From: Roseiarcus fermentans
GTDB lineage: Bacteria > Pseudomonadota > Alphaproteobacteria > Rhizobiales > Beijerinckiaceae
Assembly: GCF_003315135.1 (NCBI RefSeq)
Contig: NZ_QNRK01000027.1
Coordinates: 32,923-96,922 of the forward strand
DNA: 64,000 nucleotides
Direction: 5' to 3'
The notes under the pieces were generated by a model that was given only the letters and a program-made list of their open reading frames with translations, did not search any database and was not told the DNA's origin. Shown piece after piece: positions 17,591 to 25,559 of the stretch. The first letter of the stretch is position 1, and each line of letters opens with the position of its first letter. The position numbers and the translations under genes are program-made.

Positions 17591-20206
17591 ATGTCCGAAA
17601 CGGCTGTCCAACCGGGCCATGACGACGGACTCTCCGCCGGCTCGAGCTCAAGCGCGACGACGATGAACGGCGACGCCGGCGCCGGCAAGCCGAAGCGGCT
17701 CGACGCCGCCGCGATCGCCGCCAGATTCGCCGAGCTGAAGAGCTCGGCGAAGGGCCTGACCTCGGACGAGGCCAGGGCCCGGCTCGCCAAGGATGGCCCG
17801 AACGCCATCGTCGCCCGGGAGGAGCCGCTCTGGCGCAAGGCGGTCGCGTATTTCTGGGGTCCGATCCCATGGATGATCGAGGCCGCGGCGCTGATTTCGC
17901 TCGCTCGGCAAGACTGGCCCGACTTCATCGTCGTGACCGGCCTCCTCGTCTACAACGCCGCCGTCGGCTTCTGGCAGGACGCCAAGGCCGCCTCGGCGCT
18001 CGCCGCCCTCAAGAAGGGCCTCGCCCTGACGTCGCGCGCGCTGCGCGACGGCGCGTGGCGGACGATCGACGCCGCCGACCTCGTCATGGGCGACGTGGTC
18101 GACGTCACCGCCGGAAAGATCGTCCCCGCCGACCTCGTGCTGACCGGCGGCGCGTATCTGTCGATCGACCAGGCGGCGCTGACCGGCGAATCCCTGCCGG
18201 TCAGCAAGGCGATCGGCGACTCCGCCTATTCCGGCTCGATCGCCAAGCAAGGCGACATGCAGGGCCTCGTCACCGAGATCGGCGACAACACCTTCTTCGG
18301 CCGCACGGCCGGGCTCGTCGCCTCGGCGGGCGCGCAGTCGCATTCGCAGAAGGCGGTGGTGCAGATCGGCGACTTCCTGATCCTGCTCGCGGCGGCGCTC
18401 GCGGTCGTCCTGGTCGGCACGCAGGTCTACCGCACCATGGTCGTTCCCGGCCACTGGAGCTTGGACCAGGCCGGGCAGATCGCGCAGTTCGTGCTGGTGC
18501 TCCTCGTCGCCTCGGTGCCGGTGGCGCTGCCGGCGGTCATGTCGGTCACGCTCGCGCTCGGCGCGCTGGCGCTCTCGAAGCAAAAGGCGATCGTGTCGCG
18601 ACTGTCGGCGATCGACGAGCTCGCCGGCGTCGACGTGCTGTGCAGCGACAAGACCGGCACGCTGACCCAGAACAAGCTGACGCTGTCGACGCCCATCCCG
18701 TTCGGGGGCGTGCATCCGGAGGAGATCGTCGACGGCGCGGCGCTCGCGACCAAGGCCGACAGCGACGACGCGATCGATCAGGCGGTCATGAAGGCGATCT
18801 CCGACCCGCAGGCGCTCGCCCGGTGGAAGCAGACGAATCTCGCGCCGTTCGATCCGGTCAACAAGCGCACGATGACGACCGTGACCGACCCGCAGGGCAA
18901 GACCTGGCGGTTCGCCAAGGGGGCGCCGCAAGCGATCTCGGCCTTGTGCAAGCTCGATCCGGCGACGGAGACGACATACGACGACAAGGTCGACGAGCTG
19001 GCGAAGCACGGGTTCCGCGCGCTCGGCGTCGCAAGATCGGAGGACAACGGCAAGACCTGGACGCTGCTGGGCATCCTGTCCCTGCTCGACCCGCCGCGGC
19101 CCGACGCCGCCTCGACCATCGCCCAAACCCGGAAGCTCGGCCTCGCGGTCAAGATGGTCACCGGCGACGACGTCGCCATCGGCAGTGAAATCGCGCGGGA
19201 GCTCGGACTGGGCGCGCGCCTCCTGGTCGCGAGCGACGTGTTCCCGAAGGGCGCGGACCCGAACCGGATCTCGCTCGACGCGGCGCACGCGGTCGAACGC
19301 GCCGACGGATTCGCGCGCGTCTTTCCCGAGCACAAGTACGAGATCGTCAAGAGCCTGCAGGAGACCGGCCACATCGTCGCCATGACCGGCGACGGCGTGA
19401 ACGACGCGCCGGCGCTCAAGCAGGCCGACTGCGGCATCGCGGTCAGCGGCGCGACCGACGCCGCACGCAGCGCGGCCGCCCTGATCCTGACCGCGCCCGG
19501 GCTCTCGACCATCGTCAACGCAATCGTCGAGGCGCGAAAAATCTTCGAGCGCATCACGAGCTACGTCTACTACCGGATCGCGATGACCATCGCGATCATG
19601 CTGACGGTCGTGCTGTCGAGCGTGCTCTTCGCCATCCAGCCGCTGACCGCGATCATGATCGTCGCGCTCGCCCTGCTCGACGACATCCCGATCATGACCA
19701 TCGCCTACGACAACGTGCGCACGGCCGAAGCTCCGGTGCGCTGGAACATGCATCGCATCCTGGTGTTCTCCGGCGTCATGGGCCTCATGGCGACGGCGCA
19801 GAGTTTCGGCCTCGTGCTGCTCGGGCTCGAGTGGATGAACGACCAGGCCCTGACGGCGTGGCGGCCGATCGACCCCAGCCATCTCCAGACGATGCTGTTC
19901 CTGCAACTCGCCGCGGGCGGCCACATGCTGCTGTTCGTCGTGCGCGCGCGGGGCTCGATGTTCGCTCCGCCCTGGCCGTCGGCGCCGCTGTTCCTCGCCA
20001 TCGTCGCGACCCAGGTCGTGGCGGTGCTGATGTGCGCCTACGGCGTCCTCGTCCCGGCCTTGCCGTGGGCGCTGATCGGGGTGGCGTGGGCCTATGTGAT
20101 CGGCTGGACGATCGTCACCGACGTGGTGAAGCTCATCTTCAACCGGACCGACGCCGGGCGCGAGCGGGTCGGGCCGCTGGCCGCCCATACGGCCTCGCTT
20201 CGCTGA
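17591..20206 (+). CDS. P-type ATPase, plasma-membrane H+-ATPase (type IIIA)-like
   Basis: This 871-residue ion pump has an N-terminal cation-ATPase domain (LTSDEARARLAKDGPNAIVARE), actuator motif TGES (QAALTGESLPV), and phosphorylation site CSDKTGTLT with the phosphorylated D353. The nucleotide-binding KGAPQ and the hinge MTGDGVNDAPALKQAD are also present. About ten membrane segments are visible, including PVALPAVMSVTLALGA in M4. The lack of heavy-metal CPx motifs, and the pattern VLLVASVPVALPAV, place it with prokaryotic relatives of fungal/plant H+-ATPases. The transported ion is inferred as H+. The ATG at 17591 gives the conventional N-terminus; upstream in-frame ATGs at 17468 and 17543 are less likely. 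It follows a structured leader. Confidence 0.9.
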   Translation: MSETAVQPGHDDGLSAGSSSSATTMNGDAGAGKPKRLDAAAIAARFAELKSSAKGLTSDEARARLAKDGPNAIVAREEPLWRKAVAYFWGPIPWMIEAAALISLARQDWPDFIVVTGLLVYNAAVGFWQDAKAASALAALKKGLALTSRALRDGAWRTIDAADLVMGDVVDVTAGKIVPADLVLTGGAYLSIDQAALTGESLPVSKAIGDSAYSGSIAKQGDMQGLVTEIGDNTFFGRTAGLVASAGAQSHSQKAVVQIGDFLILLAAALAVVLVGTQVYRTMVVPGHWSLDQAGQIAQFVLVLLVASVPVALPAVMSVTLALGALALSKQKAIVSRLSAIDELAGVDVLCSDKTGTLTQNKLTLSTPIPFGGVHPEEIVDGAALATKADSDDAIDQAVMKAISDPQALARWKQTNLAPFDPVNKRTMTTVTDPQGKTWRFAKGAPQAISALCKLDPATETTYDDKVDELAKHGFRALGVARSEDNGKTWTLLGILSLLDPPRPDAASTIAQTRKLGLAVKMVTGDDVAIGSEIARELGLGARLLVASDVFPKGADPNRISLDAAHAVERADGFARVFPEHKYEIVKSLQETGHIVAMTGDGVNDAPALKQADCGIAVSGATDAARSAAALILTAPGLSTIVNAIVEARKIFERITSYVYYRIAMTIAIMLTVVLSSVLFAIQPLTAIMIVALALLDDIPIMTIAYDNVRTAEAPVRWNMHRILVFSGVMGLMATAQSFGLVLLGLEWMNDQALTAWRPIDPSHLQTMLFLQLAAGGHMLLFVVRARGSMFAPPWPSAPLFLAIVATQVVAVLMCAYGVLVPALPWALIGVAWAYVIGWTIVTDVVKLIFNRTDAGRERVGPLAAHTASLR

Positions 20207-20227
20207 CCGCGCCGTCCGCCGGCGCGC

Positions 20228-21892
20228 TCACCCCGCGACGGTCACGGGCTGAAGAAGCGGGGCCTTCCGCCGGCTTTCCCGGTTGCGCTTGGGCGCGATC
20301 AGGAACTCCGCGTTCGGCGGCGCCTTCAGGAACTTGTGCGCCTCCGCCTCGACCATCTGGTCGGCCTTGGTGACGCGCGCGCGCAGGTGCTTCAGTTCGA
20401 GGATCGACTGGATGAGGAACGTCTCGACGATGCGGCCGACGTCGCCCGCGTCCACGAACACGTTCCAGGCGAAGGCGCCGTCGCGCCTCCGCTCTTGGCC
20501 GATCTCCTGCATGATGGCGAGAAACGGCGCCCGGTCCTCCCGCTCGACCCGGTATTCGACCGTGACCAGCACCGGGCCCTGGTCGTCGTCGACCGCGAGG
20601 ACAAAGGCGCGGTCGCGCCAGTGCAGCGACGGCGTCAGGTCCTGCCCGGCGGCGGTCTGCAGCTTCCGTGTCCAGGTCGCCGCCATTCCGATCAGGGTCC
20701 CGGCCGCCGCGACATAGAGGGTCGTGGGCAAGCCCCAGACGCTCGCGACCTTGCCCCAGACGGCGCTGCCGATCGTCATCGCGCCGAAATAGGCGGTGAG
20801 CAAAATCGCCATGCCGCGCCCGCGCACCCAGTCCGGAAGCGCCACCTGCGCCGACACGAACAGGGTCGTCATCATCAGGGTCCAGCACGCGCCGGCGAGG
20901 AAACTGACGGCGAGCGCGGGAGCGAGCGTCTCAGCCGCCCCGTACACGACCAGCGCAGCGATCGTGCCGACCGTCGCGAGCCGCGCCAGCCAGTCGGGGC
21001 CGAGCCGGTCCTTCAGCCACCCGAGGCCGAGCGAGGCGACGATCGACCCGAGCCCGATCATGCCGAGGAGCGCCCCGTAGACCGCGGGCCCGTTGTGCAT
21101 CTGGCTGCGGGCGACCAGCGGCAGCAGCGCCCAGTAGGCGCTGCCGAACAGGAAGAAGGCGACGGCCCGCAGAAGCGTCGCGTCCATGTCGCGGTTGTGC
21201 CGGACGTAGCGCAGGCCGGTGCGGACGGCGCTGGAGAAACGCTCCGCGGGCAGCGTCTCGCGCACCCTGCGCGGCGCCCGCCACCACACCACCGCCGCCA
21301 CGACCGCCAGATTGCCGATGCAATAGAACCAGAACGGCACGTCGATGCTCAAGGCCGCGATGGCGAACCCGCCGAGCGCCGGCCCGATCGCGCGGGCGAC
21401 GCTGTAGCTCGCGTTGTTGATCGCGATGGCGCTGTCCAGATCCTCCTTGCCCACGAGCTTGGGCGTGACCAGTTGCCACACCGGCGCGGCGATCGCGCCC
21501 CCGATCCCGAGCGCGAACGTGGTCAAGAGCAGGTTCACCGGGGTCGCGAGCTTTGCGCTGACGAGACCGGCGAACACGATCGAGATCGCGAGCACGGCGA
21601 CCTGCGCCGCGAGCAACAGGCGGCGCGCGTCGACGATGTCGGCGAGCGCCCCCGCCGGCACGGTCAGCAGGAACATCGGCGCCATGGTCGCCACCTGCAC
21701 CGCCGACACCATCATCGGGTCCGGGTTGAGGCTGGTCATGAGCCAGCTCATCGAGGTGTCGAACATCGCGATGCCGACGTTGAAGAGCGCGCTCGCGGCG
21801 AGGATGACGGAGAAGGCGAGGTTGCCGAACACGCCCCAGCGCGACCGCTCGCGCGGCGACCCCTCGGCTGCGGCGGTGGAGGGACTGGTCAA
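20228..21892 (-). CDS. MFS exporter with C-terminal ABM-like domain (paralogue of 25560-27200)
   Basis: This is a major-facilitator transporter of the MFS_3 (EntS-like exporter) type. Twelve hydrophobic segments run to about residue 410, with motifs FDTSMSWLMTSL, LTVPAGALADIVDARRLLL and WQLVTPKLVGKEDLDSAIAINN. A soluble C-terminal domain (about 435-545, GPVLVTVEYRVEREDRAPFLAIMQEIGQERRRDGAFAW) resembles an antibiotic-biosynthesis-monooxygenase (ABM) fold. The start is uncertain. A TTG at 21892 after GGAG gives an N-terminus matching the paralogue; an ATG at 22012 would add 40 Pro/Arg-rich residues. The substrate is unknown. Confidence 0.85.
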   Translation of the reverse strand: MTSPSTAAAEGSPRERSRWGVFGNLAFSVILAASALFNVGIAMFDTSMSWLMTSLNPDPMMVSAVQVATMAPMFLLTVPAGALADIVDARRLLLAAQVAVLAISIVFAGLVSAKLATPVNLLLTTFALGIGGAIAAPVWQLVTPKLVGKEDLDSAIAINNASYSVARAIGPALGGFAIAALSIDVPFWFYCIGNLAVVAAVVWWRAPRRVRETLPAERFSSAVRTGLRYVRHNRDMDATLLRAVAFFLFGSAYWALLPLVARSQMHNGPAVYGALLGMIGLGSIVASLGLGWLKDRLGPDWLARLATVGTIAALVVYGAAETLAPALAVSFLAGACWTLMMTTLFVSAQVALPDWVRGRGMAILLTAYFGAMTIGSAVWGKVASVWGLPTTLYVAAAGTLIGMAATWTRKLQTAAGQDLTPSLHWRDRAFVLAVDDDQGPVLVTVEYRVEREDRAPFLAIMQEIGQERRRDGAFAWNVFVDAGDVGRIVETFLIQSILELKHLRARVTKADQMVEAEAHKFLKAPPNAEFLIAPKRNRESRRKAPLLQPVTVAG

Positions 21893-22091
21893 TCGGGCGC
21901 TCCGCGAGTGGGCCGCAGGTCGCCGGAGCGGCGGCCGGACTGGCAGATGGCAAGGCGGGAAAGCAAATTCAAGGCGGTTCGGTTGCGAACCGCCGGAGAG
22001 GACGACGCTCATGCGTGCGGCGACGGGAGGAGCCGCGTCCGGCTATGGCCGTCGCGTTCGGCGGGCGCGCCGAACGGCCCTGCGGATATCT

Positions 22092-22436
22092 CTACGTTCC
22101 CTCGGCAGCCGCAGGGCGATATTTATGCTTCGCATGTCGTGCGGAATCATCGCTTCGCGACGGTGCAGCGGGCGGTCCCGAGGCAGTCTGACACTTCTCC
22201 TCCAGGACTTTGGTTTCCTTCGCGCCACGCAAGGTCACGGTGTTCACGGTGTCCGTCCCGACCAGAAGCGGTCCGACGTTTTCCCACGACCCGTCGGCAT
22301 TGCGCTTCCACTCTGCACAACTGAGAGTCAGCGACTTGCCATGAACCTGGACGGACTCTTGCTTGGCGTCTTCGTCCGCTACCGCGGCGCCCTGCGCCGC
22401 GATAAAGGCGAAGGATAGCGCTAGAATTCTAAGCAT
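22092..22436 (-). CDS. Small exported protein, unknown function
   Basis: The 114-residue product has a signal peptide (MLRILALSFAFIAAQGAAVADED). A compact domain with two cysteines follows (LSCAEWKRNADGSWENVGPLLVG and VLEEKCQTASG), then a low-complexity tail. The ATG at 22436 is preceded by GAGGAA, which is better than the ATG at 22460. It looks like a short periplasmic protein; I do not recognise a family. It is less GC-biased at third positions than its neighbours. Confidence 0.65.
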   Translation of the reverse strand: MLRILALSFAFIAAQGAAVADEDAKQESVQVHGKSLTLSCAEWKRNADGSWENVGPLLVGTDTVNTVTLRGAKETKVLEEKCQTASGPPAAPSRSDDSARHAKHKYRPAAAEGT

Positions 22437-22599
22437 TGTGGTTTCCTCGGGGCCAATCAATCAGCTCAGCCGCCGCATCGAAGCAGCGGACGCCGCTGGA
22501 GTCGAGGCCTGCGCCAATCGCCTGCGCGCCGCCGCACAGGGCGAGATCGATTGGCGCCTCCGAGGTTGCGATGGTTGTCGCCGGCTTGGCCCGCTGTCG

Positions 22600-23535
22600 C
22601 TATCGCATGGGAGCAATCACCAGCTTTCCCTTCGGCAAGCCCGTCCGCTCGAGTTCGACCATCGCCGGGATCGCCTCGGACAGCTGCACGATGCGGCCGA
22701 TCGCCGGGACGAGCTTGCCCTGCTCGGCCGCGTCGGCGACGCCGGCAAGCGATTGCAGCGTCGGATCGCCGAACACCAGGTGATGTCGCGACGGGAGCAG
22801 GCTGCCGATCATCTTGGCGACCGTGGGGACGATGTGCAGCGACAGGCCGCCGCGTTTCAGCATCGCGCCGCATTGGCTCAGCGACAGCGCGCCCGCCGTA
22901 TCGAAGACCACGTCGAAGCGACGTCGGAAGGAAGCGACGTCGAAGGCGCGATAATCGACCACTTCGCCGACGCCCAGCGCCAGGGCTTCCGCGCGCCCGG
23001 ACGCGCTGCAACTGCCGACGACCTCGGCGCCGCGCATGCGCGCAATCTGCACCGCCGACCGTCCGACCCCGCCCAGACATCCCGTGACCAAGACCGACTG
23101 GCCAGGACTCAGGCTCGCCTTCGCCGCCAGCGCGTTCCAGGCCGTCAGGCCCACGATGGTCAAGGCGGCCGCCTGTTCGAACGAGACGGACGGCGGCTTG
23201 CGCCAAACGTTCTTTTCGTCCGCCACGACGCATTCGGCGAACGCGCCGGCTTGACGGATGGAGGTGACGCCGAAGACGTGGTCGCCCACCTTGATCCGCT
23301 CCGCGCCCGGCCCGACGGCGTCGACCACGCCGGCGAAATCGTGGCCCAGGCCGCGCGGAAACCGGAAACCGGACAGCGCCTTCAACTCGCCCCGGCGAAT
23401 CTTCCAATCCATCGGGTTCAAAGACGCAGCCCTGACCTGAACGCGAACTTGGCCACGCCCGGGCTCCGGCCGCTTCGCCTCGTCCAGCCGCAGTTCCTCC
23501 GGACCGCCGTATCGGAAATATTGAACGCGCTTCAT
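22600..23535 (-). CDS. Quinone-oxidoreductase-like medium-chain dehydrogenase, NAD(P)-dependent
   Basis: The protein has 311 residues. The N-terminal GroES-like domain contains ASLNPMDWKIRRGELK and GHDFAGVVDAVGPG. The Rossmann domain contains VLVTGCLGGVGRSAVQIARMRGAEV. The zinc-binding cysteines of alcohol dehydrogenases are absent, so it belongs with the zinc-independent quinone reductases and enoyl-type reductases. The ATG at 23535 follows GAGGGG; the frame opens at 23568. It is near, and on the same strand as, the ferredoxin and DUF1330 genes that face an AraC regulator, and may be part of that redox response. The substrate is unknown. Confidence 0.9.
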   Translation of the reverse strand: MKRVQYFRYGGPEELRLDEAKRPEPGRGQVRVQVRAASLNPMDWKIRRGELKALSGFRFPRGLGHDFAGVVDAVGPGAERIKVGDHVFGVTSIRQAGAFAECVVADEKNVWRKPPSVSFEQAAALTIVGLTAWNALAAKASLSPGQSVLVTGCLGGVGRSAVQIARMRGAEVVGSCSASGRAEALALGVGEVVDYRAFDVASFRRRFDVVFDTAGALSLSQCGAMLKRGGLSLHIVPTVAKMIGSLLPSRHHLVFGDPTLQSLAGVADAAEQGKLVPAIGRIVQLSEAIPAMVELERTGLPKGKLVIAPMR

Positions 23536-23648
23536 AAGCAATCCCCTCGATCCGCTTTGCACTGACATGGCCAGGTTTCAATCAAGCCGACCGATCCAGA
23601 TCGTCTGTGCGAGGTCATCGCAAAGAAATGCTCGCCATGGTCGTACGC

Positions 23649-23939
23649 TCATGGTTTTGCTTTGACGAGTTTGATGGCGTGCTCAGGGCATGCCTGGACG
23701 CACAACCCGCACGCTCGGCAGCGAGCGGCGTTCGGCGTATAGGAAACCTTTCCGCCGTGGACCCGATTCTTGATCTTCGACAGGAATCCGAGATTTGCGT
23801 AGTCGGATCGCTCAATCTTTCGAATTTCGAACACCTGGTAAGGGCATACCTGCGCGCATGGGCCTTTGGCTTCGCAGCGAGAGAAATCGACGACCGGCGC
23901 AAATGCGCCCTCGGGATGTTTGCAGTTTTCATCGCTCAC
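23649..23939 (-). CDS. Ferredoxin with one complete and one atypical iron-sulfur motif
   Basis: This 96-residue ferredoxin-like protein has a complete 4Fe-4S motif near the C-terminus (CRACGLCVQACP, C-x2-C-x2-C-x3-CP). The first motif reads CEAKGPCAQVCP (C-x5-C-x3-CP), with Lys where a second cysteine would be expected. That cluster may be 3Fe-4S, absent, or completed by the cysteine near the N-terminus (DENCKHP). The GTG start at 23939 follows GGAG by seven bases and yields the typical compact size; a longer frame to 24062 exists. It probably passes electrons to a neighbouring oxidoreductase. Confidence 0.85.
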   Translation of the reverse strand: MSDENCKHPEGAFAPVVDFSRCEAKGPCAQVCPYQVFEIRKIERSDYANLGFLSKIKNRVHGGKVSYTPNAARCRACGLCVQACPEHAIKLVKAKP

Positions 23940-24030
23940 GATATCGCTCCAACGAACGCGGCCCTGTGCGCATGACGGCTCGAGATCATTCTCCGCGTCC
24001 CGCGCATGGATCTTCGATTTTATGTCCGCG

Positions 24031-24339
24031 TCAGGCGCCCGGGCCGGCGACGGTCGGAACAATCGCCACCCTCATCTCGGCGCTCGCGAGGCGAATTGCA
24101 TTGAGGGGTTGGTAGGCTTCGCTGGCCAGCCAGGCGCGGAAAGCGCCTTCGGAGGTCCAACGTTGGATCAAGAGGGGAGCAAAACCAGGCTCTCCATCGA
24201 CGGGAATTGCGCCTTGTCCGACCACCGCTCCCCCCAAGGGGCCAATCAGCTTGCTCGCGCGCTGGGCGTAGGCTCGCAGGCCCTCCGGATCCCGGACGGA
24301 GACAACTTCAACGACGACGAACACCGGGGTCTCTTGCAT
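24031..24339 (-). CDS. DUF1330 family protein (dimeric alpha+beta barrel)
   Basis: The 102-residue product begins MQETPVFVVVEVVSVRDPEGLRAYAQRA and contains PLLIQRWTSEGAFRAWLASEAYQPLNAIRLASAEMRVAIV, the usual DUF1330 pattern. Members are small ferredoxin-like-fold dimers without a defined reaction. The ATG at 24339 follows GGAGAAG. It is transcribed away from the AraC regulator at 24459, with about 120 bases between the two starts, so that regulator may control it and the ferredoxin downstream. Confidence 0.88.
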   Translation of the reverse strand: MQETPVFVVVEVVSVRDPEGLRAYAQRASKLIGPLGGAVVGQGAIPVDGEPGFAPLLIQRWTSEGAFRAWLASEAYQPLNAIRLASAEMRVAIVPTVAGPGA

Positions 24340-24458
24340 GGTTCTTCTCCGAAGGCGCCCCGACACGTGCGGCCGTTTGGCTCCAGGGAGAGAGGTAGGC
24401 GATTGCCCCCAGACGATCTATACCTTAGCGTCCATAGTTTCTCGGAGATCGTCCAAAG

Positions 24459-25373
24459 ATGGATCCGCTGTCCGAAGTCATTTCGTACCAGGAGCTGCGC
24501 AACTATCGGGTCGGCGGCTTCGAGGCGGGCGGCGACTGGTCGATCCGCTTCGATCCCTTCGAGGGCGTCAAATGCTACGCGGTGACCTCGGGCGCGTGTT
24601 GGCTGGCGGTGGAGGAGTTTGGCGAGCCGGTGCTTTTCACGCAAGGCGACTGTCTCCTGTTGCCCCACGGCTCGGCGTTTCGAGTCGCGAGCGATCCGGC
24701 CCTGCCGCCCGAGGATTGGAAGCGCCACTTTCTCGGCGCCCGCGAAGGCTCGCTGGTCAAACTGAACGACGGCGGCGAGGTCACGGTGCTGGGCGGCCAT
24801 TTTCAGCTCGCCGGAGCGCAGGCGGACATGCTGCTCGGCATGCTGCCGCCGATCGTCCATCTGCGCAGCGACACGGATCGCGCGACGTTGCGCTGGGCCT
24901 TCGACCGGATGCGGCAAGAGCTGCTCGACCCCAGGCCGGGCGGCTTCCTGATCGTCCAGCAGCTCACCACCATGATCTTCATTCAGGCGCTCCGCCTGCA
25001 CCTCGACGAGAGCACGGGCGTCGGCTGGCTGTTCGCGCTCTCCGACAAGCATGTCGGAGCGGCGATCGCGGCGATGCATCGCCAGCCGGCGCGGCGCTGG
25101 ACGGTGGCGGCGCTGGCCGACGAAGTCGGCATGTCACGATCCGGTTTCGCGGCCCGGTTCGGGCAGCTGGTCGGCGACGGACCGATCGAATATCTCACGC
25201 GCTGGCGGATGCTGCTCGCCGGACGCAGCCTGAAGCGCGGCGAGCCCATCGGCGCCGTCGCCCGCTCGCTCGGGTACGAATCGGAAAGCGCGTTCAGCAC
25301 CGCCTACAAGCGCGTGACGGGCAGCCCGCCTCGCCGTCACGCGCGCCTGGCGGCGGTCGCGGCGGCAGGCTGA
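24459..25373 (+). CDS. AraC-family transcriptional regulator
   Basis: This 304-residue protein has an N-terminal cupin-like sensor (about 10-180, FEAGGDWSIRFDPFEGVKCYAVTSGACWLAV, LFTQGDCLLLPHGSAFRV). The C-terminal AraC/XylS DNA-binding domain has two helix-turn-helix motifs (WTVAALADEVGMSRSGFAARFGQLVGDGPIEYLTRWRM and PIGAVARSLGYESESAFSTAYKRVTGSPPRRHA). The cupin type matches AraC regulators next to dehydrogenase or DUF1330 genes. It is divergent from the DUF1330/ferredoxin genes and upstream of the MFS/quinone reductase pair; either could be its target. The ligand is unknown. Confidence 0.92.
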   Translation: MDPLSEVISYQELRNYRVGGFEAGGDWSIRFDPFEGVKCYAVTSGACWLAVEEFGEPVLFTQGDCLLLPHGSAFRVASDPALPPEDWKRHFLGAREGSLVKLNDGGEVTVLGGHFQLAGAQADMLLGMLPPIVHLRSDTDRATLRWAFDRMRQELLDPRPGGFLIVQQLTTMIFIQALRLHLDESTGVGWLFALSDKHVGAAIAAMHRQPARRWTVAALADEVGMSRSGFAARFGQLVGDGPIEYLTRWRMLLAGRSLKRGEPIGAVARSLGYESESAFSTAYKRVTGSPPRRHARLAAVAAAG

Positions 25374-25559
25374 GCCTCGGACCCCGCCCGATCGCCGCAA
25401 AAACCGCGGCGACGATGGCGCGCGCCGCGCCGACGACGCCGCCGGCCGAACGCCGCGCGAGCGGGTTTCGCGAGCAGTCCGTCGGAGCATAGCCGCAGAG
25501 CCGGCGTTTTCGGTCTCGACCACTGGACGGGCGGGAGGCGGAGGGGCAGAAAGCGCGAC

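Noticed and set aside
17648..20188. 846-residue open frame antisense to the P-type ATPase
   Set aside because: Low-complexity Arg/Asp/His composition and exact mirror of coding codons; a shadow.
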